DNA from: Cunninghamia lanceolata
Taxonomy: Eukaryota; Streptophyta; Pinopsida; Cupressales; Cupressaceae
Assembly: GCA_027924645.1 (NCBI GenBank)
Contig: BSBN01000140.1
Coordinates: 7,756,501 to 7,820,500, forward strand
Reading direction: 5' to 3'
DNA length: 64,000 bases
Part shown: one piece after another, positions 45,165 to 58,217 of the stretch
Position numbering within the stretch: position 1 is the stretch's first letter
Layout of the letters: every line of letters starts with the position of its first letter
Notes under the pieces: generated by a model
What the model was told of the DNA's origin: nothing
The model's input: the letters and a program-made list of their open reading frames with translations, nothing else
Database searches by the model: none
Position numbers and translations under genes: made by a program

Positions 45165-48100
45165 TTCTCCCACTTGACATTATACATTGTAAATCAACCC
45201 ATAGGAAATCAACAAGGGAATAAACATCCCTTAGCCAATAATGTACCATTGATTCTTCAACATGATTTTGTGCTCCAGTAAGATACCCACAAAAGCAACC
45301 ATCATAACCACCATTTCAAGCAAGAACTCCTCACATCATGTCTCTAATGATAGCAAAAAAAATATGCCAAGGTGAAACATATCAACTGTCACTAAAACCT
45401 GCACCAATCTATACATGAATGCAAGCATTAAATCCAAATGATAACAAATGACTCTGAGTGAATACCACACTCATACCAAATTGGAATATCAACCACATCA
45501 AGTTGCTAGCTCATCCAAAAATATCCATACCTCAAACCAGGGTAAACAAACTATCATAGGTGGAACTTCATGCTATCAACATAGCAACCCAAATATGCGA
45601 ACAAATCCCTATATATCCACCATATTGTAAAAGAAAGCTCCAAGGTAACAACACACATAAAAATTTGTGATAAAAAACCACTGAAGTAACTCACTATAGT
45701 AAAGTGTAACCAGTCCAAGAGAGGTGCACCTCTCATACAGAACACATATACCCTCTGGAACTCCCATTGCATAGGTAATGTCAAATCTGAAATCAAGTTC
45801 ATAGCATTAACAAGTCCTCCTATAGCACTTCACATAGAGGATGTGGCTAACTCCTCTATCATAGTGTCAAAGAAGCATACAATGATATGTGAAATGCATC
45901 TCTCATTACCAATCCAAATAACTCTCCCAAGTCCTCCAAACCAATGAAGAAATAGATCAAGGAGCTACCAAACTATTGCCAGAAAATAATGAAGTACAAA
46001 CAACAGCACATGACTCCATTCAAAACCTTAACTCCATAAACATAAGGACCTTTAGGAAGAAGACAATATACCAGGAAAGAGAGAACCTGCAAATCAAACT
46101 ATGTTCTTAAACCACACTAACATGTGCCAAACTATGTAAATTAAGATCTCCTTCAACACTCACAAACTAAAAGAATATCAACATCTAACCATTCAACTTA
46201 TAATGAAACATGGCAGAACTAGATGTAAACCTCTCACATAAAGTAGATCAAACTTAGCCAAACATTCCCACAACATAAGGGAATATGCCCAAAGCCACTA
46301 ACCATCTCCTGTACCTTCTCCTAACAAATCTTCTGAACTAACCCAAGTTCAAGATTACAAGGAGAACAATGGAAATACATAAAATCATGCATCTACTTCT
46401 CAACAAGCCCTCATAACTCAACTTTAAAGACTAATGCACAAGAGAAGACAAGATACATATAAATAATGCATCTAATAATTAGGCGGGCAACACCTCTTAG
46501 ATCATTTACTTGCCGAGTAGACCAAGAGTGAGATAAAAGATTGTCCTATGCATACAACACCAAGCAATATAAGATTTTAATAAAGACAACCTTCTCATTA
46601 GGTATATGATGGACTTACATCCATTGCCAGATGTGGGCTCCTTAGTCTTTACTTTTGAAAAAATTTCATAGCAAGTAACCATTTCAACACATATCTCTTA
46701 ACATAAGAAATATCCAGTCTAAACCAAGTCTCTGTAGTATCCATGAGCACTCACCAATCAATCCATGCCAACTTCAAATGCAACCTCCAAATCATGAAGC
46801 TCCAAGCAATGATTAATAATCAAAACCAAAGAGAACTACATCCTCTCAAAAGGAAGAACAATAACACCTTTACCAAAGTCTCTAAGAGTCCTCCATGAAA
46901 TAAGATGTTAAGACCTCTTCAAAAATATGTGAAGATAACCATATCTTGCCAAAGCTCCCACTGAACTATGATACCGAGCTATAAATGGCAACAAGATACC
47001 AAACCATCACTATCAAAATCTCCCATTGAAACATGTAACCAAGCTATCCATGACATCATGATAACCATCTCCTAAATGAAGATCATCCATGGACTCAACA
47101 CAATAAAAGAATCTGTTGGAAACAACATAGCTCCCAAAAAGGTTGAGTAAACCATAATCTCCAAACCAAGAAGATTAAGCATCCTTTGTCAATAGAACCA
47201 AAGATGTCAATAAACCCTTACTGCAACCTAAGGGAAGAATAGAAGAGCTCCTTATGATACCAACAACTATTGCAAAAGATCATCCATCATCTAACTAAAA
47301 GATTATCCATGGCTCACTACACACTACAACAACATCAACTTAGAACCAAAATCTTGAAAACAAAGAAGATAGAACATACTATGTAACTGCACAAAACTCC
47401 CATTAAAAGTGATACCGAGCTATGCATGGTATAATGACCAACATCATTACCAAAAAACTCCACTAAAACTAAATAGAGCTTCTCATGCACCATAACTTAC
47501 TGCTATAGATTATGATAAACAACTATATTAGGTACTCTAAACCATCCTTTGTCTCACTGCAATAAACACACCAATGTAAACAAGGTGACCAAGAAGAGAC
47601 CAACCAAACAGAATCCCCATTAGATAATTTACAAGATCTAAACTCATGCAACATATCAAAGGAGAAAAAACATGGTCAGTGCTCCAATATCAGATAACTG
47701 AAAAAATAGATTTAACCCCACATCAATAACATGTAGAACAAAGATAACCAGATATAACACGTATATTTCCAAGACTTAAACACCAAGATCATTGGTAGAC
47801 CTGATTTGCCAAACAAATCTACATAAGAGTAACCATAGATCATAAGAACCCATCAAGAAACCATGCAAATCTATAATTGTTTCCATCTAGAATATTCTAA
47901 GAGTCTGAATACAATTTTTCCACAGATCTACAAACCATAGATTTTTGTTAACATGTAAAACCTACAAAACCATCTCTCTGTAAATCTGAAATCACTTAAA
48001 CATCCAGATATTCACACCATACATGTCATCTAAAATAATGAAATATCACAGATCTATAAAACCACAACTTTTTGTAATAGAAATACTATAAAACCTACAT

Positions 48101-48805
48101 ATCCGAAATAACATGAATATGAAAAAGGAGGAACCAAGTTGTCTAGGAGTTTCCATATCACTAAAATACCAACTCCACGACCCACATGCAACCAGTGGAA
48201 AATCATTCAGTGCTTTCATGTAACCAAGGGCTAAAACCATGAATCCAACATAAGCACTCACTATGGTCCAAAAAATAAGTGTTATTCCATGTGACTAGGG
48301 CACCAAAATCAACCACCCAACATGAAAACGCATTCACTTCACATGAACACAAGGTAAAGGAACATAACCACCATGCAAGAGGATACTCACATATTGCCAA
48401 ACTGGAGCTCCAGGTTGCCATCCTATAAGGAACAAACACATGACCAACTCCATGAAAAATAAGATCCTCAACCATGAGATTCCAATGCCCACCATGAATC
48501 TCATTGACAATATCCATCCGAGAGTTAGATACCATGACTTCTAATCTTACAGATCTGTAAAACAATATCAACATACAAAACATCCACTGTAGACCAAAAA
48601 CCTCCAACTTTCTATGTTGAAATTTCTTCCAACAAATTCACAAGCTTTACAAGCTAAATTAAAAAATGGAGGAATACCCAGAACCAAATTACCATGAATC
48701 CATCACATGCAAGTCCATGCAAGCATATGCAACTCACATGCAAGCACATGAAAACACATATGAGCGCATGCAAGCCATGGAATAACCTTAAGCCTTGATA
48801 CAAAT
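45165..48805 (-). other. Non-coding interior of LARD-like element 2
   Basis: No frame with recognisable domains (the longest, 48203-48607 minus, 134 codons, resembles nothing I know). A degenerate motif near ctcccactgaactatgataccgagctat recurs at about 46955, 47020, 47397 and 47459. A cluster of catgcaag words lies at 48705-48775. Confidence 0.55.
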
Positions 48806-49957
48806 TGTTTGAATAAACAAACAATGTCTAATCCAATTGTTAATCATCAAATCACCAAGATATGATACCAATTGGTGAGATACAAGGATTTAACTACTAC
48901 AATATATAGAAATCTAAAAATTGTATGTAAATCTAGTTTTTACTTTGCTTAATCCTTGAAATACCATGAAGAGATTTGAATTCTTTATGATACTAAAATC
49001 AATCACTTTAACATGCTTGATAAAATCACCTTAGATGAACTTATAACAACAATAACATCACCAAAAGATAGCAGCAACAAAGAGGCACAAATCAACAACA
49101 TAAGAATGCAAGATCTCACAACACAAGGTAGCAATGGAACAGAAGAACAAACACATAACACAATGTTTACATGGAGAACCCTTTGTGGGAAAAACTCCAC
49201 CAAGAAGAGGGGCCCAAGTTTAATTATTTTCAAAACAAGATTACAATACATCCACTTCCAATCTCCTCTTCACTCTTCAATCCAACAACACCTTTGTACC
49301 TACAAAACTGAGATATGAAACACATACATGGAATTGTACTTATAGAAGTGTTTTACCTCCATTCTACGCATCCATTTTCTCTCTCCTCCAGTTACCCCAC
49401 ATGCAAGCATTAAATGTCATCATACATGCAACCAGCAAGTGGCAAATGCTTACCCATGCAAGGTGCGGCACCCAGGTCCAAGAATAGCATTTAAAAGAAT
49501 CTTATGATGCGTCATAACCATCATAGATACCACCAACAATAAATCTTCCCAATATGGGTGCCTAGGACTAATAATAGAAACCAAAACAAATAATGGGTGT
49601 CATATGCATCATACATGCATGGAATCTTATGACAACTTGCAGCTACCATAAATCCACTTACACCACATTATGACAAGTTGTCATACATGCAAAAAATAGT
49701 AGATTCCTCAAGGGTGGTGCCTACACTCATTTACTCATGAGTTTTACAATTACCATCCGTAAATGTTGCTCCATAACTACCACCGGTAACTCCAGAAGTT
49801 ACCAATGTAGTAAGTCTGTAATTACTATCCCCAGTAATTAATTTTTACCACTACTAGTGAAACTTATGCATCCCTTATGGGTAATTACAAATTACAAATA
49901 ATACATGGAATAATACAATATTTGGATTTACAAGATTAATGACAACTTATCCCAACA
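48806..49957 (-). repeat. Right (5') LTR of LARD-like element 2
   Basis: 1152 bp, TGTTTGAATA...TATCCCAACA; pairs with 44007-45164 at high identity. Confidence 0.85.
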
Positions 49958-49962
49958 CATAG

Positions 49963-51156
49963 AAATTAAATAGAGTTTTACCTTATTAATGAATAATTCT
50001 TAGATTTAAATGTGTTCTTTAAAGAGCATACATATTATCAATGTAAGAAATAGTGAATTTTTACTTTACTAGTTTTAAAAGATTGTTTCCATCTTTTTTT
50101 TGGTTTGAATTTCATAAGTTAAATTATCTAACCTAACTCTGGCATGCAAATAATGGAATTTGTCTATATTAATGTATTTTTTATAAGGTAAATTTTTTTT
50201 TTTTTTTAAATTTTTTTATTAGGAAAATTATTATTTATTATTTTGAATAAATCATATAGAAGTATACAATTTTTAGCAAGCCTTGTCTTACATCCAACTC
50301 ATTTTTAGTAATTTTTATAATATTTTATTTATTTTAAATAGAATTATATATCATCTCGTTTATTGCATTTTCTTTCCACTCCTCAGCATATATTTGAGTT
50401 TGATATTTATTAAATATTAATGCAATTACTATATTATGCATTCAAGATACTTTCAATCTTCCGCATTGGAAAGAGAATATTTTATCATTACTCATTTGTT
50501 CTCTGATTTTGTTTAGTGATACCTTAAAAAGAAATATAAAAATTATCTTACATCCACTATGGCAAATCTTGTTGAAATCATATTCCCACGAAAGTATACA
50601 TCCACATATTAATCAAAATCAATACAAACACAATAATATTATATTATAGGGGAGGTTTTATATATTAAAATATGAGATTTCTAAAATCATTTCATTTTAA
50701 ACCACTATAGAAAGTTACCTATCTCCATATTATCAATTGTAATAATCACTAATATAACACAAATTACTAAAGAAAAATTATAATAGAGAACATAAGCTAT
50801 AAAGATAATTTAATGTTCTATGATGACACACTAACACATAACAATAATATTTATATAATTAAATTTAGAACACCTTGAGTCAAAGAGGAGACTACAATAT
50901 TATTTGAAGCCTCGAGTAGCTATTCTATGACTTTGTAAGCTTGCTTTGCTACAATTAATATTGATCAACATGTGGCTCTCATCTTGCATCTATACATGTA
51001 AGTAGTGTGAATGATGTGCATGCTATTCAATACACTGACATCATTTTTTTTCTCAACAATTTATACTTATAATCATATTTAAGTCCCCTGATGAACTACC
51101 AAAAACCATCTTAAAAATGTTCCTTTATTTATCAATCATATATTAGTTACTATAAT
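49963..51156. other. AT-rich spacer
   Basis: Very AT-rich, with a T-run near 50188-50205; no gene, LTR or RNA recognised. Confidence 0.5.
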
Positions 51157-51598
51157 TGTTAGTGTATATAACTATCTCATGCATTATTTATATGCATATG
51201 GATAGTTCATATATTATCTCATGCAATATTTACATGCACATGGATAATTCCACATGGCATCAAGCCTACTTAGGTGTCTTAGTTAGTGAGAGCTCACTTT
51301 CTATTGCATGCGAGTGTGGAGGAAGTTAACTTGCCACTAGTTATTGCATGGGAGTCAACTACCCAGTCTTATCCACTTATTCTGCATGGCAGTTTCTTCC
51401 CTCTCTCCTATATATATACATCTTCTTTATGGTAAATGCAATTGTGTGCTTGAATCTAGTATTCGTGTATCTTTCTTTTCTTTCTCTACATTTTTATGTT
51501 TTATAATATAACTTGCAACAAATAGTGTGTGATAGCTTGACTCTCGTGGCTCAAACTGGTACATCATTTGATCTAGAAGATCTTGGAGTAGTCTTACA
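51157..51598 (+). repeat. Left LTR of the gag-only element
   Basis: 442 bp, starting TGTTAGTGTA and ending GTCTTACA. A promoter-like ctcctatatatatac lies at 51397-51411, and matching TATA boxes occur in the other two LTRs (54958 and 55377). Confidence 0.75.
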
Positions 51599-52390
51599 TG
51601 GTATCATAGCCAATCTAGTATTCTATTTCTAGGCTTAATAGTTTTTTCCATAAAACACTATTTGTATTGCATTGGAATTGGATTTGCTATGTTTGGTAGC
51701 TATTTTTTGTTGGTGGAGGCATCTTTTTGCATCAAATTTGTATCTTTTGCACGTCGGAAAGGAAAATACTTTCTCGGTTTTGTTCGTAGTTTCAAAACAA
51801 TCTCTAAGTATCTATTATTTTTTGTAGTAAGTGAGCAGATTTTGCAAAAAGGGCTATACAAATAGCAAGGCGTGACTACTTTCCTTGTGGGCTAAATTTT
51901 AATTTGAATCAAATTTGCATCTTTTTAATGTTTGAAAGAAAAACCTATTATGGGTTTGATTTGCAGCATCAAAACACTTTGTGGGTATCTATTAATTTTT
52001 GCATGTAGCAAGTGGATCTTGTGAAAACTAAATTAGATTTTTTAATAGGCTATTATTTCTAGAAAAGTTATATTGCAATAACTTTTGATTAGTAAGTTGA
52101 AATTAAGTGTTGTTTCAAAAGTTCATATTTTTTCATTTCCAATCCATTGGGCCTATTGTTATTATAAATATGCACTATAAATATAAAGTGTCAACTCCAG
52201 GAGATTTGTTCATCCTTATGCACTAAAATTATAAAGTGTCAAAATTTAGAAGGGGATCTAAAATACTGAATCAAGGGGGTGTTCTTGTGTCATGTCTTGT
52301 GTACTTCCACATTTCATTCAACATTCATTTCTGCACTTCTAAATTTTTTGCAACAATCTAATTCAAAGAATTGATTCAAATCAAAGTGTC

Positions 52391-53428
52391 ATGCCTTTAA
52401 CACCCTTTAATTATCACGAATGGAAATTAAAACTACAAATTATGTTAAAACATAAAGGGTTGCATAGGGTAACAATGGACATTGAGAAAGAACCTAATGA
52501 TGATGAAGCTGAATAAAAATAGTTTAACAAATGTGATCAAGCCTTTGGGTTTATGTGTCTGAATATGTCTCTTGAACTACTTTTTCATGCAAAAGCCTTC
52601 AAAACACCTAATGAAGTCTGGCTAGTAATAGAAAAACTCTTTGGGAAGGTAGATGAAATGAGAGGTCATGAGTTAGGGAATGAACTCATAAGCTTGAGTC
52701 CCAATTCCTTTGAAACTCTAGAGGATTACTTAACTAAGTTCAAATCATTAAGATTGTAGTTGAAAGAATATGGAATAGATAAAAAAGGATGATCAGATTG
52801 TTCTTTCTATACTCTCCAAATTAGGTTCTAGATATCAGTGTTTGTATCTACTTTCTACTCTACCAAAATAGCTCTTAGAGCCACATGGAAAATGCCATCT
52901 CTAGATGACTTTATTGCCAACTTGACTAGGAAGCAAGATAAGTTAATACATATGGGCACTTTGAAGTCTTCAAAACCTTAATCCCTCATTGTTGTGAATA
53001 CTAAACAAAAATATTCTTCAAAGAACAAAGGGGAGAAACAAAACTATCAAAAAGACAAGGGGATCAAGGAAGATCAGAAATTTGAACCCTCCAAATCTAA
53101 CACTGAAAACTTTTCAAATCAATGGAAACCTCTAAAAGAAAAAGTTAAGTGTGCCTATTGGAAGAAACTTGGGCATGAGGAGAATAAATGTATGAAGAAA
53201 CAAATTGACCACCTCACACATCTTCTCGAGAAGAACATAGGAGTTCTTGAATCCATCAGAGAGTCCTCATCAACCCAAGTAACTTCTAAAGAAAAAGAAA
53301 AAGGCAAAGAGAAATCTAAGGGTAGGGCTCTATTTGCAATTGCATCTTCATCATCTCTATCTTGGATCATTAACTTAGGCACCTTACACCACATGGGTTC
53401 TTCACAGGTTGAGTTTTCTACCTTATAG
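52391..53428 (+). pseudogene. Copia gag and protease stub of the gag-only element
   Basis: UBN2-type gag from MPLTPFNYHEWKLKLQIMLK, through AFKTPNEVWLVIEKLFGK and SPNSFETLEDYLTKFKSLRL, to a Lys-rich linker. Next comes a damaged zinc knuckle, CAYWKKLGHEENKC, in which the second Cys of C-x2-C-x4-H-x4-C is Trp. The protease stub reads SWIINLGTLHHMGSS, with Asn where the catalytic Asp of the usual DSG belongs. Internal stops at about 52514 and 52757, plus frame changes, show decay. It would package RNA if intact. No integrase or RT follows. Confidence 0.75.
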
Positions 53429-54700
53429 CCTTATTGCATTTCTTCCATGACTTTGGGTACACTCCACAATTAGTTACAAGGAGAGGGTCTATTGAAATTG
53501 TAGCTATAACATTCACGAATATTCTACGTATACCTTCTCTATCAACTAATCTCCTATCAAAGTAATAGATTACTCACATAGGAAAGGGCACGACGGTTCA
53601 TTTCTCCCTAACTCAGTTGAGATTAGAGAGTTGGACAACAATAATTTGGTAGCTTTGGGAAAGGTAGATCACCATGCAAGGTTGTTCTCCTTCTCTCACT
53701 TTGATCCTAATATTATGGACTCACTTGACCTTGATGATTCTTCTCATGATGAATTAGACCATCCATAGTAGATTTCTGAGGTAGAGACTTCTTCCTCTAA
53801 TAATGAGGATAGTGATAGAGAGTCAGTACGTGACATATACACTTGGTTAGACTATCAGAGTAGGCCACACACCTTCTATGTTTCTTCTTCTGATCCATAA
53901 CAAGGTCTTATATGTCTTATGGATTCACCTCATTAGGACACATTTCTACCTGACATCTCTTTCTTGTTTTTGAGTCCCACATTTTTAATCTAGCTAACAC
54001 TTTGGAGGATCTTGTCTTTCTCTTCGACTATCATTCTTTTGCTACTATAGAGTCACTAAGGGCTTCCAAAGATTCTTTGTAGAAATACATCACATGGGAT
54101 TTTCTTTGTAGCCACATGGCATGTATTTTCAATCCACACATTACTTATTTGGATCCTGCTCTTCATCAATTTTCACATGATTTTGAGAGGTTACTTGCTT
54201 TAGTTAGCCCTAGGACTCCTAATTTGGTTGTGACTCATTTTGACATCAACATGAGGACATATGACAAGTGTTCTGAGATAGGGTTCATCATGAGAATTTC
54301 CACCTCACCTTGCTTTGTTGAGTTGGAGTTACTTCAACATTCACCATTGGAGTTGTTTCTTCCTAATGGGAGAAATGCCATTTTCCACAAATGGATCCTT
54401 TTCAACATTCATACATGGGCATTCTCTTTTGGCATAGGGGCTACTTCATTGTGGGGGGTTACATAGTATCTTTCTTTCTCCTATGGCCATATGACATTGT
54501 TTTAGGATTGGTGTAAAGTTATCATCTATGGGCATTTTTCTAGTCCTCTTCATTTTTATTTTCTCTCTTTTGGAGGGAAACTTTTTCCCCACTAGGTTTT
54601 CTTCCTTTCTCCACTTTATGAGAGATTACATTGTACTTAGGTACCTCATTAGGCCTAGTTATCAGGGCACAATTTTTTCTTTGTGCCTATCCAATCTATG
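53429..54700 (+). other. Post-gag interior of the gag-only element
   Basis: Not similar to integrase or RT. The 116-codon frame at 54116-54466 (ITYLDPALHQFSHDFERLLA) and an acidic stretch near 53690-53830 (NIMDSLDLDDSSHDELDHP) have no assignment. Confidence 0.4.
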
Positions 54701-54710
54701 CTTAAGGGAG

Positions 54711-55127
54711 TATTAGTATAAATAATTGTCTCATGCAATATTATATGCATACAGATAATTCATATATTATCTCATGCATTATTTACATGTGCATGGATAA
54801 TTCCACATGATGTTAAGCCTACTTAGGTGTCTTAGTTAGTGAGAGTTCACTCACCATTGCATGTGAGCCTTGAGGAAGTTATCTCACCACTAGTTATTGC
54901 ATGGGAGTCAACTACCCAATCTTCTCCACTTATTTTGCATGGTTGTTTCTTCCCTTTCTCCTATATATATGGTAAATGCAATTGTCTAGTTGAATCCAAT
55001 ATTCGTGTCTTTCTTTTCTTACTTTGCATTTCTATATTTTATAATATAACTTGCAGCAAAGGGCATGTGATAGCTTGACCCTTGTGGCTTGAATTGGTAC
55101 AATATTCGATCTAGAAGATCTTGGCAC
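54711..55127 (+). repeat. Right LTR of the gag-only element
   Basis: Begins TATTAG (TG changed to TA) after the polypurine tract; lacks the last dozen bases of the left LTR. Confidence 0.75.
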
Positions 55128-55449
55128 TATTAGTGTATAAAATTATCTCATGCATTATTTATATGCATATGGATAATTCATATATTATCCCATGCATTGT
55201 TTACATGCGCATGGATAATTCCACATGGTTTTAAGCCTACTTAGGTGTCATAGTTAGTGAGAGTTCACTTACCATTGCATGTGATACTTGAGGAAGTTAA
55301 CTCAACACCATTTATTGCATGGGAGTCCTCTACCCAATCTTATCCACTTATTCTGCATTGTAGTTTCTTCCCTCTCTCCTATATATATGTACATCTACTT
55401 TATGTTAAATGCAATTGTGTGGTTGAATCCAATATTCATGTATCTTATA
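55128..55449 (+). repeat. Third, tandem LTR copy, truncated
   Basis: Starts TATTAGTGTATAAAATTATC immediately after the second LTR and ends near catgtatctt, about 100 bp short of the LTR end. Confidence 0.75.
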
Positions 55450-56500
55450 GAACAATAATCAATTTTTAATCAAGCCATCTAGATGCTAGAATGGAATATT
55501 TTGGTTCAAGGATCCAAGAAACAATGACTACATGCAAGTATCATAACATAGGATTTACCATGGACCCTAAGAAGAAGATTGGCATGCAGATTGGATCCAA
55601 AGAAGTCAACAAAAAAACCCAAGAAATATCTGGTAAGAGAAGGCCCCTAGAGTAAGATCACAAGAATAACTATTTCAATTATAGAAAGGTTCATTCCAAA
55701 GAAATGGTCTCAATTACACTCATAGAGACAAGAATTAAAACAACTTCTACAACCAAAGAAGAACCAAGTACCATAATAGAGTACATGAGCCAGGAGCAAG
55801 GACATATTGGAGAGGAAATAAGAATGCATAGTATAAAGGAAAGGAAAGAAAATGGTAGTACAAACCAAAACAGAGCTTCAAGGAAGTAATAGGCAAAAAA
55901 GAGGACTAGGAGGTATGCATTCAGATATTAAGGGAAGTACTCAATAGAAGATGAGATTTACTACAAGCAACAACATTAATAGGTAAAGTTCCTTCTTGCC
56001 ACTTCTCAATATTAGAATTAACGGAATGGGTGTCTCAAAATTGGCCTTTGAAGGATGATTTAGTGGAACTAGGAGATGGTTTCTGCCTTCACCTTTCAGA
56101 TCCAAGAAGAAGGAGATATAGTCTTACAAATAAAAATGTGGAGATTTCAAGGAACAAATATATACTACCAATCATGGAAGCCAAACTTTAATCTTATAAA
56201 GGAACAAACACCTTTTCTTCCCTTTTGGATACAAATTTCAAACCTCTTAATGGAATACAGGGCTTTTAAAATTCTGAGAATGATAGGGAACTCTTTGGGA
56301 ACATGTCAATAGATAAAGACCTAACAAAGTCATTGCTAGTCATGAGAATGATATGAATTGTTGTCCCCAAGGTAACCTTCACCTTCATCATATTATTTAT
56401 ATATGGAAAACCACTCCTTATGAGGAGTCATGTGATATGAGAATCTTGAGTAAACCAACCAGTGTTTATTAGAAACAATATTATATGAATAAAATAAGGC
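55450..56500 (+). pseudogene. Second DUF4283 (gag-like) relic
   Basis: Around 56076-56312 the + strand reads GTNIYYQSWKPNFNLIKEQ, then PFLPFWIQISNLLMEYRAFK and LRMIGNSLG, matching the W-x-P-x-F / P-x-W-I-x-x-x-N-L / I-G-x-x-L-G order of DUF4283. Upstream (55704-55889) is a Lys- and Thr-rich stretch without assignment. Many stops. Confidence 0.5.
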
Positions 56501-58217
56501 TTCATCACTTGATTCCAAGGACTTTTTTGTAGAGGAATGCCATTTTTTCTTTGTATTTTTGCATTCCTTCTTTACATGTCCCCTCTTTTCATAATTCTAA
56601 CATTTCACTTTGTTCTTTTTACTAGGATTTTATATCCACCCTTATAATTCTCTTAGGCCCCTTCTTTTATCCTTTAGATCTACCTCTTTCCTTGGAGCTT
56701 CTCGTGACATGAAGAGCACCCATTAAACTATCCATAGTGTTTTTCTTTCTAATTTCCTATGACAAAAAAGTTGCAACAAGAGCATCCAACTTGGGATCCT
56801 CAAGATTATCACTAATAGAAAGAATGATATTCTCCCATGATTCAAGCAAAGAGCATAGAAGCATAATGTATTAACCTTCCTCACTTATCTTAACATCAAC
56901 CAAAGGTAGTTGATTCAAAGTAAAATTAAATGAATTTAAATGCGTAGCAATAGAATTACCGTCCTTTAGTTTTAGAAAAAAAAAAACATTTTTATTTTTA
57001 AATATAAATTATTCACCAAACTCTTAGCCTAGTAGATTGCACCCAAACATTTCCATACATCATTTGCAATTTTTGCTTATGAAACATTTAATAAGGTAGA
57101 GTCTACAAGATAGATTTGGATTGTCCATCATTCTTTCCTGTTCATCATGTCCCGCTCATCTTGATCTATTTTATCAATTTTCTTATCCTTTGTTGTAGCT
57201 AACCATTGATCCCTATCTTCAAAGAGGTCCTCCATCTTTAGCTTCCACAACTAGTAGTTAGTTCAATTAATCTTCTCAATATCCAATTGAGATGTAGATG
57301 CAACTATGGCTTCCATTCATAAATCTACAAACAAATCAACTAGAACTCCCACTATAGCACAAAAATCCTTCACTCTTCCAGCCAAGAAGCAAAAGCTAGT
57401 TAGGATCTAATACCAAATGTTACAAGTGAAGGAAAACCACTATAATATGGAATTCTAAAATTAAACTACAAATCTAATTTTAACATTAGAATGCCAAATG
57501 GAATTAAAACATGTAAAATAAAAAAAGTAATAAAAATTAGCAAAGTTAAGAGATTTACATATAACATAGTACTTAATGTGGAGAAATCCTTTGGAAAAGA
57601 ACTCCACTAAGAAGAGATGCCAAGTATGTATTATCTTGAAACAAGAATGCAATACAATCACTTCCAACTCTCCTTCAACACCAGTATACATGTGCAACCT
57701 CAACAGAAATTATTTCTTTAGCTTCTCAAGCACATGTTATATAGAAATCACATACTACACGAGAATACAAAAGATGTGGTGTCCAAAATTGTGTAAATCC
57801 CAAAAATTTCATTTTGGGAATCTAGTTAGCATGTTGAACATAGTCTCTTATAGCTTCTTATATAGCCGTACAACTTTTCAAAACTAAAACTATCTCTCCA
57901 TTATGGGTGCCTAATTTGTCATACAATCCCTTGAAAATAGGAGATACTCTTACAATATGTCATATTCTATCAATAGTTATCCAAATATCCCTTCTTACTC
58001 ATTCTATAACCACTAATAATAGCCACTCCAAAATGAGTGCCTAGTTTGACCCTCTCACCTTATTTGCATTCCCAAAGTAAAAGATGCTCAAATGGTAAAT
58101 AGTAAACAATGTCAATAAATAATTAATTACTGCACCAATAAAAATAATTACCACTACTAATGTATCCTCCATCCCTTATTAATGCATTTACAAACAATAT
58201 TAGGAATAATCCTAACA
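56500..58217 (-). mobile_element. Truncated copia element C (5' LTR plus gag)
   Basis: Minus oriented. The 5' LTR is 57417-58217 (TGTTACAAGT...ATCCTAACA). The primer site, in sense TTTGGTATTAGATCC, lies at 57402-57416. A gag relic runs leftward and ends near 56560 in a zinc knuckle, KRGHVKKECKN, where the second Cys is Tyr and the first is followed by a stop. No pol or second LTR. The LTR shares the gtggag...ctccac segment (57578-57607) with LARD-like element 2, so the families are related. Confidence 0.6.
57417..58217 (-). repeat. 5' LTR of element C
   Basis: 801 bp, bounded by TGTTAC and CTAACA, adjacent to a primer site. Confidence 0.65.

Larger units (their letters stand above)
44007..49957 (-). 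mobile_element. Non-coding LTR element 2 (LARD-like)
   Basis: A 5.95-kb element with LTRs at 44007-45164 and 48806-49957 and a perfect 5-bp target duplication, catag, at 44002-44006 and 49958-49962. Minus orientation: the primer site, in sense TTTGTATCAAGGC, abuts 48806, and the polypurine tract (caagtgggagaa) abuts 45164. The 3.6-kb interior has no gag or pol frame. It shares blocks with element 1 and a copia-RT-like word (ctcccattgcataggtaatg, 45761-45780). This fits a large retrotransposon derivative that relies on another element's enzymes. Confidence 0.85.
51157..55127 (+). mobile_element. Gag-only copia-type LTR element (TR-GAG-like)
   Basis: Left LTR 51157-51598 followed at once by the primer site TGGTATCATAGCC. 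The interior has a copia-type gag and a protease stub but no integrase or reverse transcriptase. A polypurine tract (cttaagggag, 54701-54710) precedes the right LTR at 54711-55127. An internal length of only 3.1 kb with gag alone fits the TR-GAG class of non-autonomous elements. A third LTR copy is joined directly at 55128. Confidence 0.75.

Noticed and set aside
48203..48607. 134-codon minus frame in LARD-like element 2
   Set aside because: No recognisable domain; sits in an interior whose other frames are all short. Likely chance.
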